From NCBI RefSeq assembly GCF_017599305.1, contig NZ_JAGFWR010000004.1, positions 62,001-126,000 of the forward strand: DNA of 64,000 nucleotides, in the 5' to 3' direction. This stretch comes from Micromonospora antibiotica. Lineage in GTDB: Bacteria > Actinomycetota > Actinomycetes > Mycobacteriales > Micromonosporaceae. Below, one piece after another: positions 1 to 9,306 of the stretch. Under the pieces are notes generated by a model. That model was not told the DNA's origin. It was given only the letters and a program-made list of their open reading frames with translations, and did no database searches. Numbering within the stretch: position 1 is the first letter of the stretch; each line of letters begins with the position of its first letter. A program made the translations under genes and the position numbers.

Positions 1-1
1 C

Positions 2-2572
2 GCCACGTCTGAGGCCGACGACGGGGAAGAATCGTGGGACAAGGCTGGGATCGCCGACCACCTCTTCCGTACCCTGCGGGGAAGCGACAACCTCGTCTTC
101 GCCAACTCCCGCAGCGCCGTCGAGCTCTACACCGATATGCTCGATCGGCGGTGCAAGAACAACAACGTCCCCAGCGAGTTCCTCCCGCACCACGGCAACC
201 TCTCCAAAGAAATCCGCGAGCACGTCGAAGCACGGCTCAAAGACCGCACCACGCCGGTCACTGCCATCTGCACGTCAACCCTGGAAATGGGAATCGACAT
301 CGGCTCCGTCGATTCGGTGGCCCAGATCGGAGCGCCAGCCAGCGTCGCTGGAATGCGGCAGCGGCTCGGCCGCTCCGGACGCCGAGCCGACCAACCCGCC
401 GTACTGCGGATGTACGTCTCGGAGCCCGAACTCACCGACCGCACACCCCCCACCGACACGCTGCGCAGCCAGCTCGTCCAAAGCGTCGCGATGGTCGACC
501 TACTGCTCGCCAAGTGGTACGAGCCACCGGACACCGCGAGCATGCACCTGTCGACCCTCACCCAACAGGTCCTGTCGGTCATCGCCCAACGCGGCGGCGC
601 ACAACCTCAGCAGCTCTATGACGCATTGTCCGGCCACGGCCCGTTCGCGCGCGTCGACAAGAGCACCTTCATCGCTCTCCTGCGTTGCATGGGTAAGCAG
701 GACCTGCTCACCCAAGATTCGCAAGGACTTCTGCTGCCCGGCGGCGTTGGCGACCGCCTCGTCAACCACTACAGCTTCTACACCGCCTTCACGACCCCGG
801 AGGAGTTCCGGCTTGTCGCGGACGGCCGCACCATCGGATCGCTGCCGGTCGACAACCCGATCACCCCTGGAATGCTGCTGATCTTCAGCGGTCGACGCTG
901 GAAGATAGTCGCGGTCGATGCACGGCAGAAGGTCATCGAACTGGTCAGATCCGGTGGTGGCCGCCCCCCGGGCTTCTCAGGAAGCGGCGGCGAAGTCGCC
1001 GACGCCGTCCGACAACGCATGCGCATGATCTACCAAGCAACCGAGACGCCCCGCTACCTCGATCGCCAGGCCCAAGCACTCCTCGAAGAAGGACGTGCAG
1101 CCTTCAACAGGTACGGGCTGGACAGCCACGCGATCCTCGGCTGGGGCAACGACACCCTCCTGTTCCCCTGGCGAGGGGACAAGATCATGAACACCCTCGC
1201 CGTAGCCCTCACACGAGAAGGACTAGAGGTTGGCCACGACGGCGTCGCCCTGACCATCCGAGGCACCGACCCTGCCGGGCTATGGGAAACCATCAGGCAC
1301 CTCGCCGACGAGACACCACCCGACCCTCCGGTACTCGCCGCGGCGGTGCCGAACAAGGCGGCAGACAAATACGACCAGTACCTGACGGACGATCTGCTCA
1401 CCATCGCCTACGCAGCGCGGGCCCTCGACGTACCAGAAGCCTGGCACGCGCTGCGGTCGATGGCCGCAATGCCTCGCCCCGAGCAAGCCTGTGTGCTCGC
1501 CCCCGAGACCGTCAACCACGATCGCAGTTGCGCGCCCCCTGCACCTGGTCGATCAGCAGCACAGCCTGTTATGCGGCCGCTGGCTCAGCTCGGGCAGACC
1601 CCCTTCGCGGTCATCGACCTGGAAACCACCGGCTTCGCCTCACACCGAGGCGACCGGATCGTCGAAGTCGCGGTCGTGCGGCTGTCTCCCGCAGGACAGA
1701 TCGAACAACGATGGGCCACCCTGATCAATCCCGATCGAGACCCAGGACCCACCCATGTACACGGCCTCACCGCCGCCGACCTCGCCCTCGCTCCGCGTTT
1801 CAGTGACATCGCCGGCGAACTCGCCAACCAGTTGCGCGGTGCCATCGTCGTTGCGCACAACGCACGCTACGACCTCAGCTTCCTCGACGCCGAGTTCCAC
1901 CACCTCGGCTACCCCGTCCCGGCATGGCCCGCACTCTGCACCCTCAGCATGTCCCACCGGTATGGCGGCGGGGCGACCCGCCGACTCACAGACCTCTGCC
2001 TTGCCGAAGGCATTCCTATACAAGCAGCGCACTCCGCGCTCGGCGATGCAACGGCCACCGCACAGCTACTCAAGAGGTACCTGAACCGCGCCCGGCAGGC
2101 CGGCGTCACCGACCTCGCCGAACTCGGCTGCCACCCCCTCGAACTCCCTCTCACATGGGCAGCGCCGACCGGCCATGGCGCCACCCTGGTGCGTCCGTCG
2201 GCTGGCGCCGGCCACGGCACGCGCAAGCCCAACCCCCACATCAGTCTTGCCGGCGTAGCCGCCCGCGTAGAGGCCGCAACCACCGGCGACTCCCGCGCCG
2301 ACGCATACTTCGACGTACTCGACCGTGCCCTTGCCGACCATGTCCTCAGTCACGCCGAGGTGGTGGCCCTTCTCGAAGTGGCCCGGACATGGGGACTCTC
2401 CAGCGACCGAGTGCACCTCCTCCACCAGCAATACCTCGCCGCTCTGCTTCGCGAAGTGGCGGGAGCCGGAAGTCCGGGGCAATTCGCTGACCTGGAAGCA
2501 CAGCTACGCACACTGACCCACGCCCTAGAATCCGCTGAGCCACCCAAGAATTCCGGCCAGACCCGGGCCTGA
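2..2572 (+). CDS. Lhr-like DNA helicase fused to DEDDh (DnaQ-like) exonuclease, 5' end outside window
   Basis: The reading frame is open from base 2, so the N-terminal helicase lobe with Walker A lies upstream of the window. Visible here is the second RecA lobe of a superfamily-2 helicase: motif V-like TSTLEMGIDIGSVDSV and motif VI QRLGRSGRR. A winged-helix/beta-barrel-like region follows, as in Lhr and related helicases. The C-terminal third is a DEDDh 3'-5' exonuclease with all acidic motifs: VIDLETTG, AHNARYDLSFLD and HSALGDATATA. The expected role is ATP-driven strand separation coupled to 3' trimming. It ends 44 bp from the convergent last gene of the Wadjet-type operon, so a defence or repair role is plausible from context only. 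The fold assignments are strong. The biological role is unknown. Confidence 0.85.
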   Translation, partial: ATSEADDGEESWDKAGIADHLFRTLRGSDNLVFANSRSAVELYTDMLDRRCKNNNVPSEFLPHHGNLSKEIREHVEARLKDRTTPVTAICTSTLEMGIDIGSVDSVAQIGAPASVAGMRQRLGRSGRRADQPAVLRMYVSEPELTDRTPPTDTLRSQLVQSVAMVDLLLAKWYEPPDTASMHLSTLTQQVLSVIAQRGGAQPQQLYDALSGHGPFARVDKSTFIALLRCMGKQDLLTQDSQGLLLPGGVGDRLVNHYSFYTAFTTPEEFRLVADGRTIGSLPVDNPITPGMLLIFSGRRWKIVAVDARQKVIELVRSGGGRPPGFSGSGGEVADAVRQRMRMIYQATETPRYLDRQAQALLEEGRAAFNRYGLDSHAILGWGNDTLLFPWRGDKIMNTLAVALTREGLEVGHDGVALTIRGTDPAGLWETIRHLADETPPDPPVLAAAVPNKAADKYDQYLTDDLLTIAYAARALDVPEAWHALRSMAAMPRPEQACVLAPETVNHDRSCAPPAPGRSAAQPVMRPLAQLGQTPFAVIDLETTGFASHRGDRIVEVAVVRLSPAGQIEQRWATLINPDRDPGPTHVHGLTAADLALAPRFSDIAGELANQLRGAIVVAHNARYDLSFLDAEFHHLGYPVPAWPALCTLSMSHRYGGGATRRLTDLCLAEGIPIQAAHSALGDATATAQLLKRYLNRARQAGVTDLAELGCHPLELPLTWAAPTGHGATLVRPSAGAGHGTRKPNPHISLAGVAARVEAATTGDSRADAYFDVLDRALADHVLSHAEVVALLEVARTWGLSSDRVHLLHQQYLAALLREVAGAGSPGQFADLEAQLRTLTHALESAEPPKNSGQTRA

Positions 2573-2616
2573 TGGGCCGCTGACATCGCTGTCGTGACTT
2601 GACGTGCTCGAGCCAA

Positions 2617-3903
2617 TCAAGGTGATTCTGCGGTCAGATCGGTGAGCAGGACGTCGATGAGACTCTCCTCGTAGGCGGCGACTTGCTGCTCGACCATGAG
2701 TCGTCGCAGGTCCGGATCCCATGGCGTCTGTGGCAAGGGCTCGGTCTGTAGCCGGATGCGGTCGTCTGCGGGGATTTCGGCGAGGCTTTCACGGTAATCT
2801 GCAGCGGTCATCCGCCACGGGCGAGCGGACGGTATGCCGTCCAGCAACGCGGCGACATGCTGCAGGCCGGCACGGTCGAAATCGGCGCGCACATGCACCT
2901 GCCAGCCGGTGCCCGCCAGTCGAGCGACAGCGTTGATTTCTGCTGCTGACGGTGTGCCAACCGTGCACAGCAAGCGAAACTGACGCGCTCGGCCCGCCGT
3001 GGCCAGTAGGTCGGCCGCGGCGGTGACAACCGAAGGATTCTCGGTGACGAAAACCGGGGCACCGCGAAACGGCGGCTTCGGCCAGGCGCAGCGGGCCAGT
3101 TCTCGCGGGGGAAGCGTCACGACGGCGCCGTTCGGCAGGGTCCAGCCGTCGGGGTGGATTCCCAGGGCCAGCAGGCCGCCGGTCAGGTCGTCGCAGTCGA
3201 CGCCGACCGCCGCCCACGCGGCTCGCGGCGCTAGACCCGCGGGGACGCTTTCGGACGCGACGAGAACGGCGAGGACGAGGCCCGGGAGGGTTCCGGTGTC
3301 GAGCGCGTGCGGGAACCTGGTGACGGTGTCGGCGAGCCTGCGTCGGTCTATGCGTGCGCCGCCGGTGGGCAACCTCGCGATGACCGCTGCGGCGTGGTCG
3401 GCGATCTGTGCCGACTTCTCGCTCGCCACAAGCCGGGCGACCCATCCCGTGCGTTTCAGAACTGGCCAGACTGCCGTGATGTCGATATCCGTTGCGGCGA
3501 AGGCGCGGGTCATGTGGTCGCGAAGTCGTTCTACTGTGTCGCGGCGTCGGGCGTTGTCGCGAACCCGCGTGCCTAGCGCCCGCCCGGTGACGTGGGCGGC
3601 GAGCATCCCTGGGGTCAGCCGTTCGTCGTGCGTCCAAAGTTGCGCGGTTAGGGCATCCAGGTCGACGCGGATGGTCTGACCGCTGCGAGGGGCTCGGCCG
3701 TGGAGAAGGCCGGTTGCGGCGGCGCGCGCGGTGGCGCTGGTAGGGGCGGTGACGGTGGCGGTGCCGGTTACCAGTTCAGGGTCGCCTCGGCGGTCTGCGG
3801 TGGTCGCCAGTTGATGCCACAGCCAATCCAGGTGTTCGCCGCGGAACAGTCCGTCGTCGATGCCGGCGCAGTCGGTGCCGCACCACGGGCATGTGGTGAT
3901 CAT
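2617..3903 (-). CDS. jetD: Wadjet/Ept-type nuclease subunit JetD (DUF2399/TIGR02679-like), TOPRIM
   Basis: This is a 428-residue protein. In characterised Wadjet systems JetD is the nuclease that cleaves plasmid DNA once the SMC motor has extruded it. The C-terminal half shows a TOPRIM signature: Glu288 in VFVTENPSV, and Asp341/Asp343 in RADFDRAG. The N-terminus has a CPWCGTDC cysteine pair resembling a small zinc ribbon. I chose the ATG at 3903 because it overlaps the TGA of jetC (ATGA), which gives translational coupling; a longer frame to 4041 lies wholly inside jetC. It is the last gene of jetABCD, and this order supports a complete system. Family names are from memory of the TIGR02677-02680 set; the exact Wadjet subtype number is not asserted. 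Confidence 0.9.
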   Translation of the reverse strand: MITTCPWCGTDCAGIDDGLFRGEHLDWLWHQLATTADRRGDPELVTGTATVTAPTSATARAAATGLLHGRAPRSGQTIRVDLDALTAQLWTHDERLTPGMLAAHVTGRALGTRVRDNARRRDTVERLRDHMTRAFAATDIDITAVWPVLKRTGWVARLVASEKSAQIADHAAAVIARLPTGGARIDRRRLADTVTRFPHALDTGTLPGLVLAVLVASESVPAGLAPRAAWAAVGVDCDDLTGGLLALGIHPDGWTLPNGAVVTLPPRELARCAWPKPPFRGAPVFVTENPSVVTAAADLLATAGRARQFRLLCTVGTPSAAEINAVARLAGTGWQVHVRADFDRAGLQHVAALLDGIPSARPWRMTAADYRESLAEIPADDRIRLQTEPLPQTPWDPDLRRLMVEQQVAAYEESLIDVLLTDLTAESP

Positions 3904-6900
3904 GCCGGTTGTTCGAAGGGGTCGCCGGGCAGCGGGCTGGCTCCGCGTACGAGCATGGGGAACGCGACCACGGTCGTATCGGGGCCGGCTTCCAGGTCCC
4001 AGGCGTCGATGCCGTCCCAGGCGCCGGGGGCGCCGTCCCACAGGTAACTGGTGCAGATCAGGTCCAGGTCGAGTTCGGCGATGTAGCGGGCGAGGCCTTC
4101 CCGGCCGCGTTCGTCGACCTCCGCCGGTACCTCGTCGAGAGCGGCGAGCCGCAGGCCGGCGATGTCGAGTTGGTCGTAGTAGGCGGCGATGGCGGCGAGC
4201 ATGGGCGCGAGCACGACCAAGCGGCGTTCACCGCCGGACAGCCCGGTCTTGGAGGTCCAGCGGCTGACCTGCCCGTCTGGGCGCACGATCTCGTACCAGA
4301 TGTCCAGCCATCCGCGCACATCAATTGCATTGGTGAGTTTCTCGGCCATGGTGGCGCCGTCGGCGCCGGCGATCAGCGCCTGCAGTGCCTCGCCAACTTC
4401 GGCTTGCTGGTCGGCGGTGAGCACTGATCCCTTGCAAGCGAGCCGATGGACGGTGAGTTCGGCGGCGCTCAGGTCTTTCGCCAGGCTCTTGGCGATGCGG
4501 ACGCCGACGCCGGAGGAAGCTGCGGCTTTCTGCATCTTGCGGTTGACGTCCTTGACCCAGTCTTCGATGCTGACCCACGCGGTGCCGATGGCGAGGGGCA
4601 GGCGGCCGATCACGAATTCGCGTAACGCTGATTCCTCGGCTCTGTCGAGGGCTGCCTGGGCGCGGTCTCGCAGCCGCAGGCCTGCGTCGGCGGCGGTCGG
4701 CGGGGTATAGCCGATGCTGTCGTGTGTCAGGTGGTAGGTGTCGAGGTTATCCACCGTGTCACCTGGGTCGAGTGTCCAGAGACCGGCCAGTTCCGCGCGG
4801 CAGCTGTCGTAGCGTTCTCTCAAGATTCGGCGGCTGGTGGTGCGCCGGCCCGGCAGAGCCTGACCGACCGCAGCTATGACAGTGTCGGCATCGGCCGGGG
4901 AGGGGACGGTACCGGATGCGAACAACACGGCTGGGACCCCGTCGACCTCCAGGAGGGTGCGCAGCTGCCGTAAAGCCGCTGTCACCGGTGGGCGCGCATC
5001 GGTCGCCCGCTGCTGAGCCTGCTCGAGGTCGAAGCCACGCCGCCTGACGGCGTCCTGCGCGTCGGTGGCCTCCTGCCGCATGCGGATCATTTCGCCGGCG
5101 AGGACTTCTCGTTCGGCGACCACTTCGGCATGCTTGCTCACCGCTGCGCGCGCCTCGAGGCCGACAGCTTGCACGAGCGCTCGATGATCAGCGGCGCTCC
5201 GCTCGGCGCGTTGAACCGTGGTGGCAGTGTCTGCGTGGTGTTGCCGCAGCCTTTCGTTGCGTTCGCGGTCATCGTCGACGTCGGCGATGAGACGGGCCAA
5301 CCGTGCCCCGAAACGGTCCGTCAGTTGCGTGGCTAGTTTCCGGAGCTCCTTAGCTCGGCGTTCGCCGTTGTCCCGCAGGGACCCCAGCTGGTCGATTTCT
5401 ATGGGCAGGCCGCGAGTCCTGGTCCGCTGTTCCCACTCCAGGCGCAGTGCCCGGGCGGTCTCCGCCTGTTCGGCGGCTTTCTGTTCGGCGTCTGTTGCTT
5501 CCTGCCTGGCGTCCGCGACCCGGGTCGCGGCGACAGCCCGGGCCGCTTCCGCTGCGTGCGCCGCGACACGCGGAGGGAAAGCACGCATTGCCCGGGCGAT
5601 ACTGTCGGCGTCGCTGGCGAGATGACCGGCGGTCTCGTCGTGCCGGCGGGCTTCGCTTTCCAGCAGACCCGCCTGGGTGTCGAGTTCGTCGGCCCACTTT
5701 CGGGCTGCGGCGCGCCGCTGCGCTGCGCCGATGTATTCGGCTGGCCGCAGCAGAGCCGGGTCGTGGCTGCCCGGCGGCCGCCCATGCAGGGGGCCGGCGG
5801 AGAAGGTTCCGTCGCGGCCGATCACCAGGCCTGTCGGGCCGATCGTGGGATCGCACGTGTCACGAAGCGGGATACGGCGCAGGACGTGGTCGGCAGCAAC
5901 GGCGTCCGGATGGGTCGGGTCGGCGACCAGCACCGCGGCCAGGCTTGGCTCGGCGAGGTCGCCGGAGGCTTCGACGTGCCAGGCGGAGGTTCGGACGCTG
6001 TCTTGTTGCAGGGACGCGCCGAGCAGCCCGCTGACCGCCATCGCGTTCTCGATGAGGGCGCGCTTCGTCGGGTCGGTGACGCTGTGGTGCCATTCGATCG
6101 CGTCGGCGAAGGACTGCCCTTCGGCTGCCGGTCCGGCCCAATCGGGGCGCGGGATCGGCAGCAGTTTGCCGGCACGCAGCTGCCGCCCCTCGGCCCGCAG
6201 GTTCTCGGCGTCCAGGCGTAGCCGTTTGGCTTCTTCGACGGCGGTGCCTACCCGTAAGCGAATGGCCGCGATAGCGGCCTCGCCGGCCCGGGTCACGAGG
6301 GTGGCGATGCCGTCGATGTCAGCCAGCGTCCGGGCTGGTTCGTCGGCGGTGAGGCTGTTCAGGTCGATCGCCTGCCAGGAGCCGTCGTCGCGGACGTCAT
6401 TCCTGCGGGCGTCGGCGACGACGGTTTCGAGTTTGCCGTATTCGGTGTACCAGCCGTTGACGCCGTCGAGGAGGGTGATCACGGCGTGGCGGGCCTCGTT
6501 GGTGGCACCTGCGAGCCGCTGCTGTTCGCGATCGGCTTGCACGCGCGCCGTTGCTGCCGCTGTAGCCGTGCGCTTGGCTTCGCGTTCTGCACAATCTGTT
6601 TCTTGACGGTCGGTTAGCGCCAGCCGAGCTTGGTCGCCGTTGGTCTGGTGACCGGCGGCCAGTGCCCTCCACCGCTCGGCTGTTTCTTCGATCCGGTGCT
6701 TCTCGACCGCCACCACAGCGCCGGGGCCAGGATCGACGGTCTGGTCCCCGACCGGGTACGGCTGGCGGGACCGGCTCGTTTGTGTCAGGACCGGCTGTTC
6801 CGGGCGGGCCTGGGGATCCGTCGCCGAGGCGGTGTCGGCGAGGTTGTCGATGTCCGCGAGGATCTCGGCGGCGGTGGCGGCTAAGCTACCCGCGCGGGTT

Positions 6901-8054
6901 CGGCTGGCGTCGACCGCGGCACGGAAACCCGACAGAGCGTCGGCCGCTCGGCCTTGCTCCGCCTCGACACGCGCCTGAAGATCACCAAGGCGGCCGGCGG
7001 CCTTGTAGGGTTCCGAGTTTTCCAGTGCGCGCACATCGGCGTCCAGTTGCGCGGCGTTCTTCTTCACGATGTCGAGCTTGGCCGCGGCGCGACTCTGCAC
7101 CTCCTGGGCCGCGTCGAGATTCCTGGATGCCCGCCGCTGTTTGCGTTCGGCGTCGTCGACGGCGTCCATTGCGTCGGTCACCGATTTGTGTGTTGCACCG
7201 ACCACGTCGACGACGTGGCCGGCCCATGCTTCCGCGAACCGTTCGAGTGCTGAGGCGGCGTTCCGGTCGCGTTGGAAAGCCGTGCGCGTCGCCTCCGATT
7301 CCGCCAGTGCCTCGGCGGTGGCGGCGACCACGTCGTCGGAGACGCCGGGCAGTGCGTCCCGCAGCGCGTGGGCGGCCGCTTGCGGCGACACGTCACCGAG
7401 CAGAGTGGGATTGCGGACGGCTCGAACCCGGTTGGCGAGTTCGATTAGTTCCCGTTCGCTGGCTCTCCACAGTCGCGTCGCCAAGTTTCCGACGTAGGCA
7501 TCTTCGTCGGCGAAGACGGTCCCGCCCGCCCCAGTGATGACGTCGCGGAACTGCTCGTCGGACAGAAACGCTCGACCGGGACCATACAGCGGCACATCGT
7601 GCAGCGGCAGTCCGGGCACGGTGAAGGGAAGGACGCGTACCGCAGGGGAGCTGCTCTCGCTGAACAACAGCCGTACGCCGTAGGAATGGATGCCTTCGTC
7701 CGCCGGCGCGGCGAGGGTCAGCCACAGATAGCCGCAGCGGCGCCGGCTGCCGCCGGCACCTTCGCGCATCAGTAATGACAGGGAGGTAGGCCGAGCCTTG
7801 CCGGCGGCCAAGCGCTGCGGGTTGAGATCAAGCAGGTACGGCCACAGCGCTTCCAACGCTGTGGTCTTGCCGGTGCCGTTCGGGCCACGGAGCAGCAGCC
7901 GTCCACTCGCCGCGTCTAGTTGTAGGTCCCCGTAGCGCCAGACGTTGGACAGACCGGCCCCGACCAGCCGCCATCGCCCGGTGAACCGCTCGGGATGCCC
8001 CGCAGGCTCGATGAGCTCATCGCCGAACAGCAGGGGAGCGTCACCGACCGCCAT
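3900..8054 (-). CDS. jetC: Wadjet/Ept SMC-like ATPase JetC (TIGR02680-like)
   Basis: This is a 1384-residue SMC/MukB-like ATPase, the loop-extruding motor of Wadjet complexes. Walker A is GPNGTGKT (residues 57-64). The ABC signature LSGGE (about 1272-1276) and Walker B LAALDE (Asp1307-Glu1308) sit near the C-terminus. Between them are about 1000 residues rich in Ala, Arg, Glu and Asp with heptad-like patterns, consistent with long coiled coils and a hinge. Length fits the family. The ATG at 8054 lies inside the end of jetB (14-nt overlap), and the TGA overlaps the jetD start. No catalytic motif is missing, so the motor looks functional. Confidence 0.93.
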   Translation of the reverse strand: MAVGDAPLLFGDELIEPAGHPERFTGRWRLVGAGLSNVWRYGDLQLDAASGRLLLRGPNGTGKTTALEALWPYLLDLNPQRLAAGKARPTSLSLLMREGAGGSRRRCGYLWLTLAAPADEGIHSYGVRLLFSESSSPAVRVLPFTVPGLPLHDVPLYGPGRAFLSDEQFRDVITGAGGTVFADEDAYVGNLATRLWRASERELIELANRVRAVRNPTLLGDVSPQAAAHALRDALPGVSDDVVAATAEALAESEATRTAFQRDRNAASALERFAEAWAGHVVDVVGATHKSVTDAMDAVDDAERKQRRASRNLDAAQEVQSRAAAKLDIVKKNAAQLDADVRALENSEPYKAAGRLGDLQARVEAEQGRAADALSGFRAAVDASRTRAGSLAATAAEILADIDNLADTASATDPQARPEQPVLTQTSRSRQPYPVGDQTVDPGPGAVVAVEKHRIEETAERWRALAAGHQTNGDQARLALTDRQETDCAEREAKRTATAAATARVQADREQQRLAGATNEARHAVITLLDGVNGWYTEYGKLETVVADARRNDVRDDGSWQAIDLNSLTADEPARTLADIDGIATLVTRAGEAAIAAIRLRVGTAVEEAKRLRLDAENLRAEGRQLRAGKLLPIPRPDWAGPAAEGQSFADAIEWHHSVTDPTKRALIENAMAVSGLLGASLQQDSVRTSAWHVEASGDLAEPSLAAVLVADPTHPDAVAADHVLRRIPLRDTCDPTIGPTGLVIGRDGTFSAGPLHGRPPGSHDPALLRPAEYIGAAQRRAAARKWADELDTQAGLLESEARRHDETAGHLASDADSIARAMRAFPPRVAAHAAEAARAVAATRVADARQEATDAEQKAAEQAETARALRLEWEQRTRTRGLPIEIDQLGSLRDNGERRAKELRKLATQLTDRFGARLARLIADVDDDRERNERLRQHHADTATTVQRAERSAADHRALVQAVGLEARAAVSKHAEVVAEREVLAGEMIRMRQEATDAQDAVRRRGFDLEQAQQRATDARPPVTAALRQLRTLLEVDGVPAVLFASGTVPSPADADTVIAAVGQALPGRRTTSRRILRERYDSCRAELAGLWTLDPGDTVDNLDTYHLTHDSIGYTPPTAADAGLRLRDRAQAALDRAEESALREFVIGRLPLAIGTAWVSIEDWVKDVNRKMQKAAASSGVGVRIAKSLAKDLSAAELTVHRLACKGSVLTADQQAEVGEALQALIAGADGATMAEKLTNAIDVRGWLDIWYEIVRPDGQVSRWTSKTGLSGGERRLVVLAPMLAAIAAYYDQLDIAGLRLAALDEVPAEVDERGREGLARYIAELDLDLICTSYLWDGAPGAWDGIDAWDLEAGPDTTVVAFPMLVRGASPLPGDPFEQPA

Positions 8055-9306
8055 CTAGCTCCTCCCCGAGTACCGGAATGTCCTGCTGGTGGGCCGTTGC
8101 GGCGGATTTGCCGGATGGGCGACGGGAGTCTCGTCGCGGTGGTGGCGGCGGCTCCCATCTGCCTGCCGCGGGCGAGAACCACCAGGTCCCGGCTTCGACG
8201 CGCAGCAGGTTGGCGCCGTTGAGCAGAGTGACGATCTCGGCTGCCAGGCCCGCCGGGTTAGCAACGTGCTCGGCCGCCCAGCCCTGTCCGGCGTATCGCT
8301 GCGAGAAAGACGTCAGATGCGCGGTGACGTCGGCGGCGTGCATGCCGCGCCAACCGGGCCGATCCGCGTCCACCACCCCGTGCGCCTCGGCCACGTCGCA
8401 CAGCAGCACTGCGGCGTGAGCGACGGTTCCCCCACTAGGGAACGGGCAGTCGCCGAGGGCGTCGCGAGACCGGAACGACTCAGTCGGTACCACGAAGGCC
8501 GCCCCCTCCGCACGGCGCTCAAGGTGCAGCCCGAACGCCTCGGCCAGCGGCAGACCGTCGTCGCCACGAACTCGCCGCGACAGCCAGTCTGCCTCGTCCG
8601 CGTCAAGGTCGCTGGCGTAGACGGCGGTATCGTCGACGAGGCGGCGGCGCATACGCCTGGCCGGGTCCGCTTCCCGCTCCACCTGCTCCAACCAGCCCAC
8701 CGGGTCCAGCACCGGATCAGCGGTGCTGAAGTTGGCGATGACGTGAACCAGGCGATGATGATGAACGGCCAGCAGGACGGGCGGGTCGTCGTCGCGCAGA
8801 AACTGATTGAGGTCACCGTCGAGGCTTTCCACCACGCCGCGCCGCTCGAGCATCTTGACGGCTGCCAAGATTGCGTGACGTTGCGGCATGTCGTCTGGGG
8901 TGGGCACTTCGGCCTCCGCCGCCGCACCACGCGCCGCCGAAACGAGCTGCCCGATGCTCACACGCGGTGCCATCGACTCCGCAGCCGCGACCAGCAGGAA
9001 GAACCACGAACATGTCAGCGGGCCAGGACCGTCGGCCGCCCACGCGTCGCGGCGCACCGGCGGTGACTTGCGCAGCCGGACGAAGTCGCGATCGACCACG
9101 AGAACCCAACCCAGGCGTCCCAGCACTTCACGGACCGCTTCCTCGTTGCGGCGCACAGTGGCGATGGCGGTGTCGTCGCGGCCGGCGACCAGCCACGGCT
9201 GAACCATGAGCAGACGCAGCACGGCGGCGGTCTCCGCCGCCGTTTCCGGTTCGGCCGCCCGGCGCTGCCTCCACGCCTTGGCGCCCGCGGACGTCGTACT
9301 GCTCAT
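8041..9306 (-). CDS. jetB: Wadjet/Ept subunit JetB (DUF2398/TIGR02678-like)
   Basis: This is a 421-residue protein placed between the kleisin-like and SMC genes, matching the DUF2398/TIGR02678 member of the actinobacterial Wadjet/Ept gene set. In these complexes JetB is a KITE-type winged-helix subunit binding the kleisin JetA. No catalytic motif is expected and none is seen. The ATG at 9306 overlaps the TGA of jetA as ATGA. A longer frame to 9441 would run back into jetA and encode only low-complexity residues, so I reject it. The 3' end overlaps jetC. Identification rests on operon position and size plus partial sequence recognition. Confidence 0.85.
   Translation of the reverse strand: MSSTTSAGAKAWRQRRAAEPETAAETAAVLRLLMVQPWLVAGRDDTAIATVRRNEEAVREVLGRLGWVLVVDRDFVRLRKSPPVRRDAWAADGPGPLTCSWFFLLVAAAESMAPRVSIGQLVSAARGAAAEAEVPTPDDMPQRHAILAAVKMLERRGVVESLDGDLNQFLRDDDPPVLLAVHHHRLVHVIANFSTADPVLDPVGWLEQVEREADPARRMRRRLVDDTAVYASDLDADEADWLSRRVRGDDGLPLAEAFGLHLERRAEGAAFVVPTESFRSRDALGDCPFPSGGTVAHAAVLLCDVAEAHGVVDADRPGWRGMHAADVTAHLTSFSQRYAGQGWAAEHVANPAGLAAEIVTLLNGANLLRVEAGTWWFSPAAGRWEPPPPPRRDSRRPSGKSAATAHQQDIPVLGEELDGGR

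Noticed and set aside
3903..4041. Longer N-terminus for jetD
   Set aside because: It lies inside jetC and is Arg/Pro-rich; the ATGA overlap at 3900-3903 is a better start.
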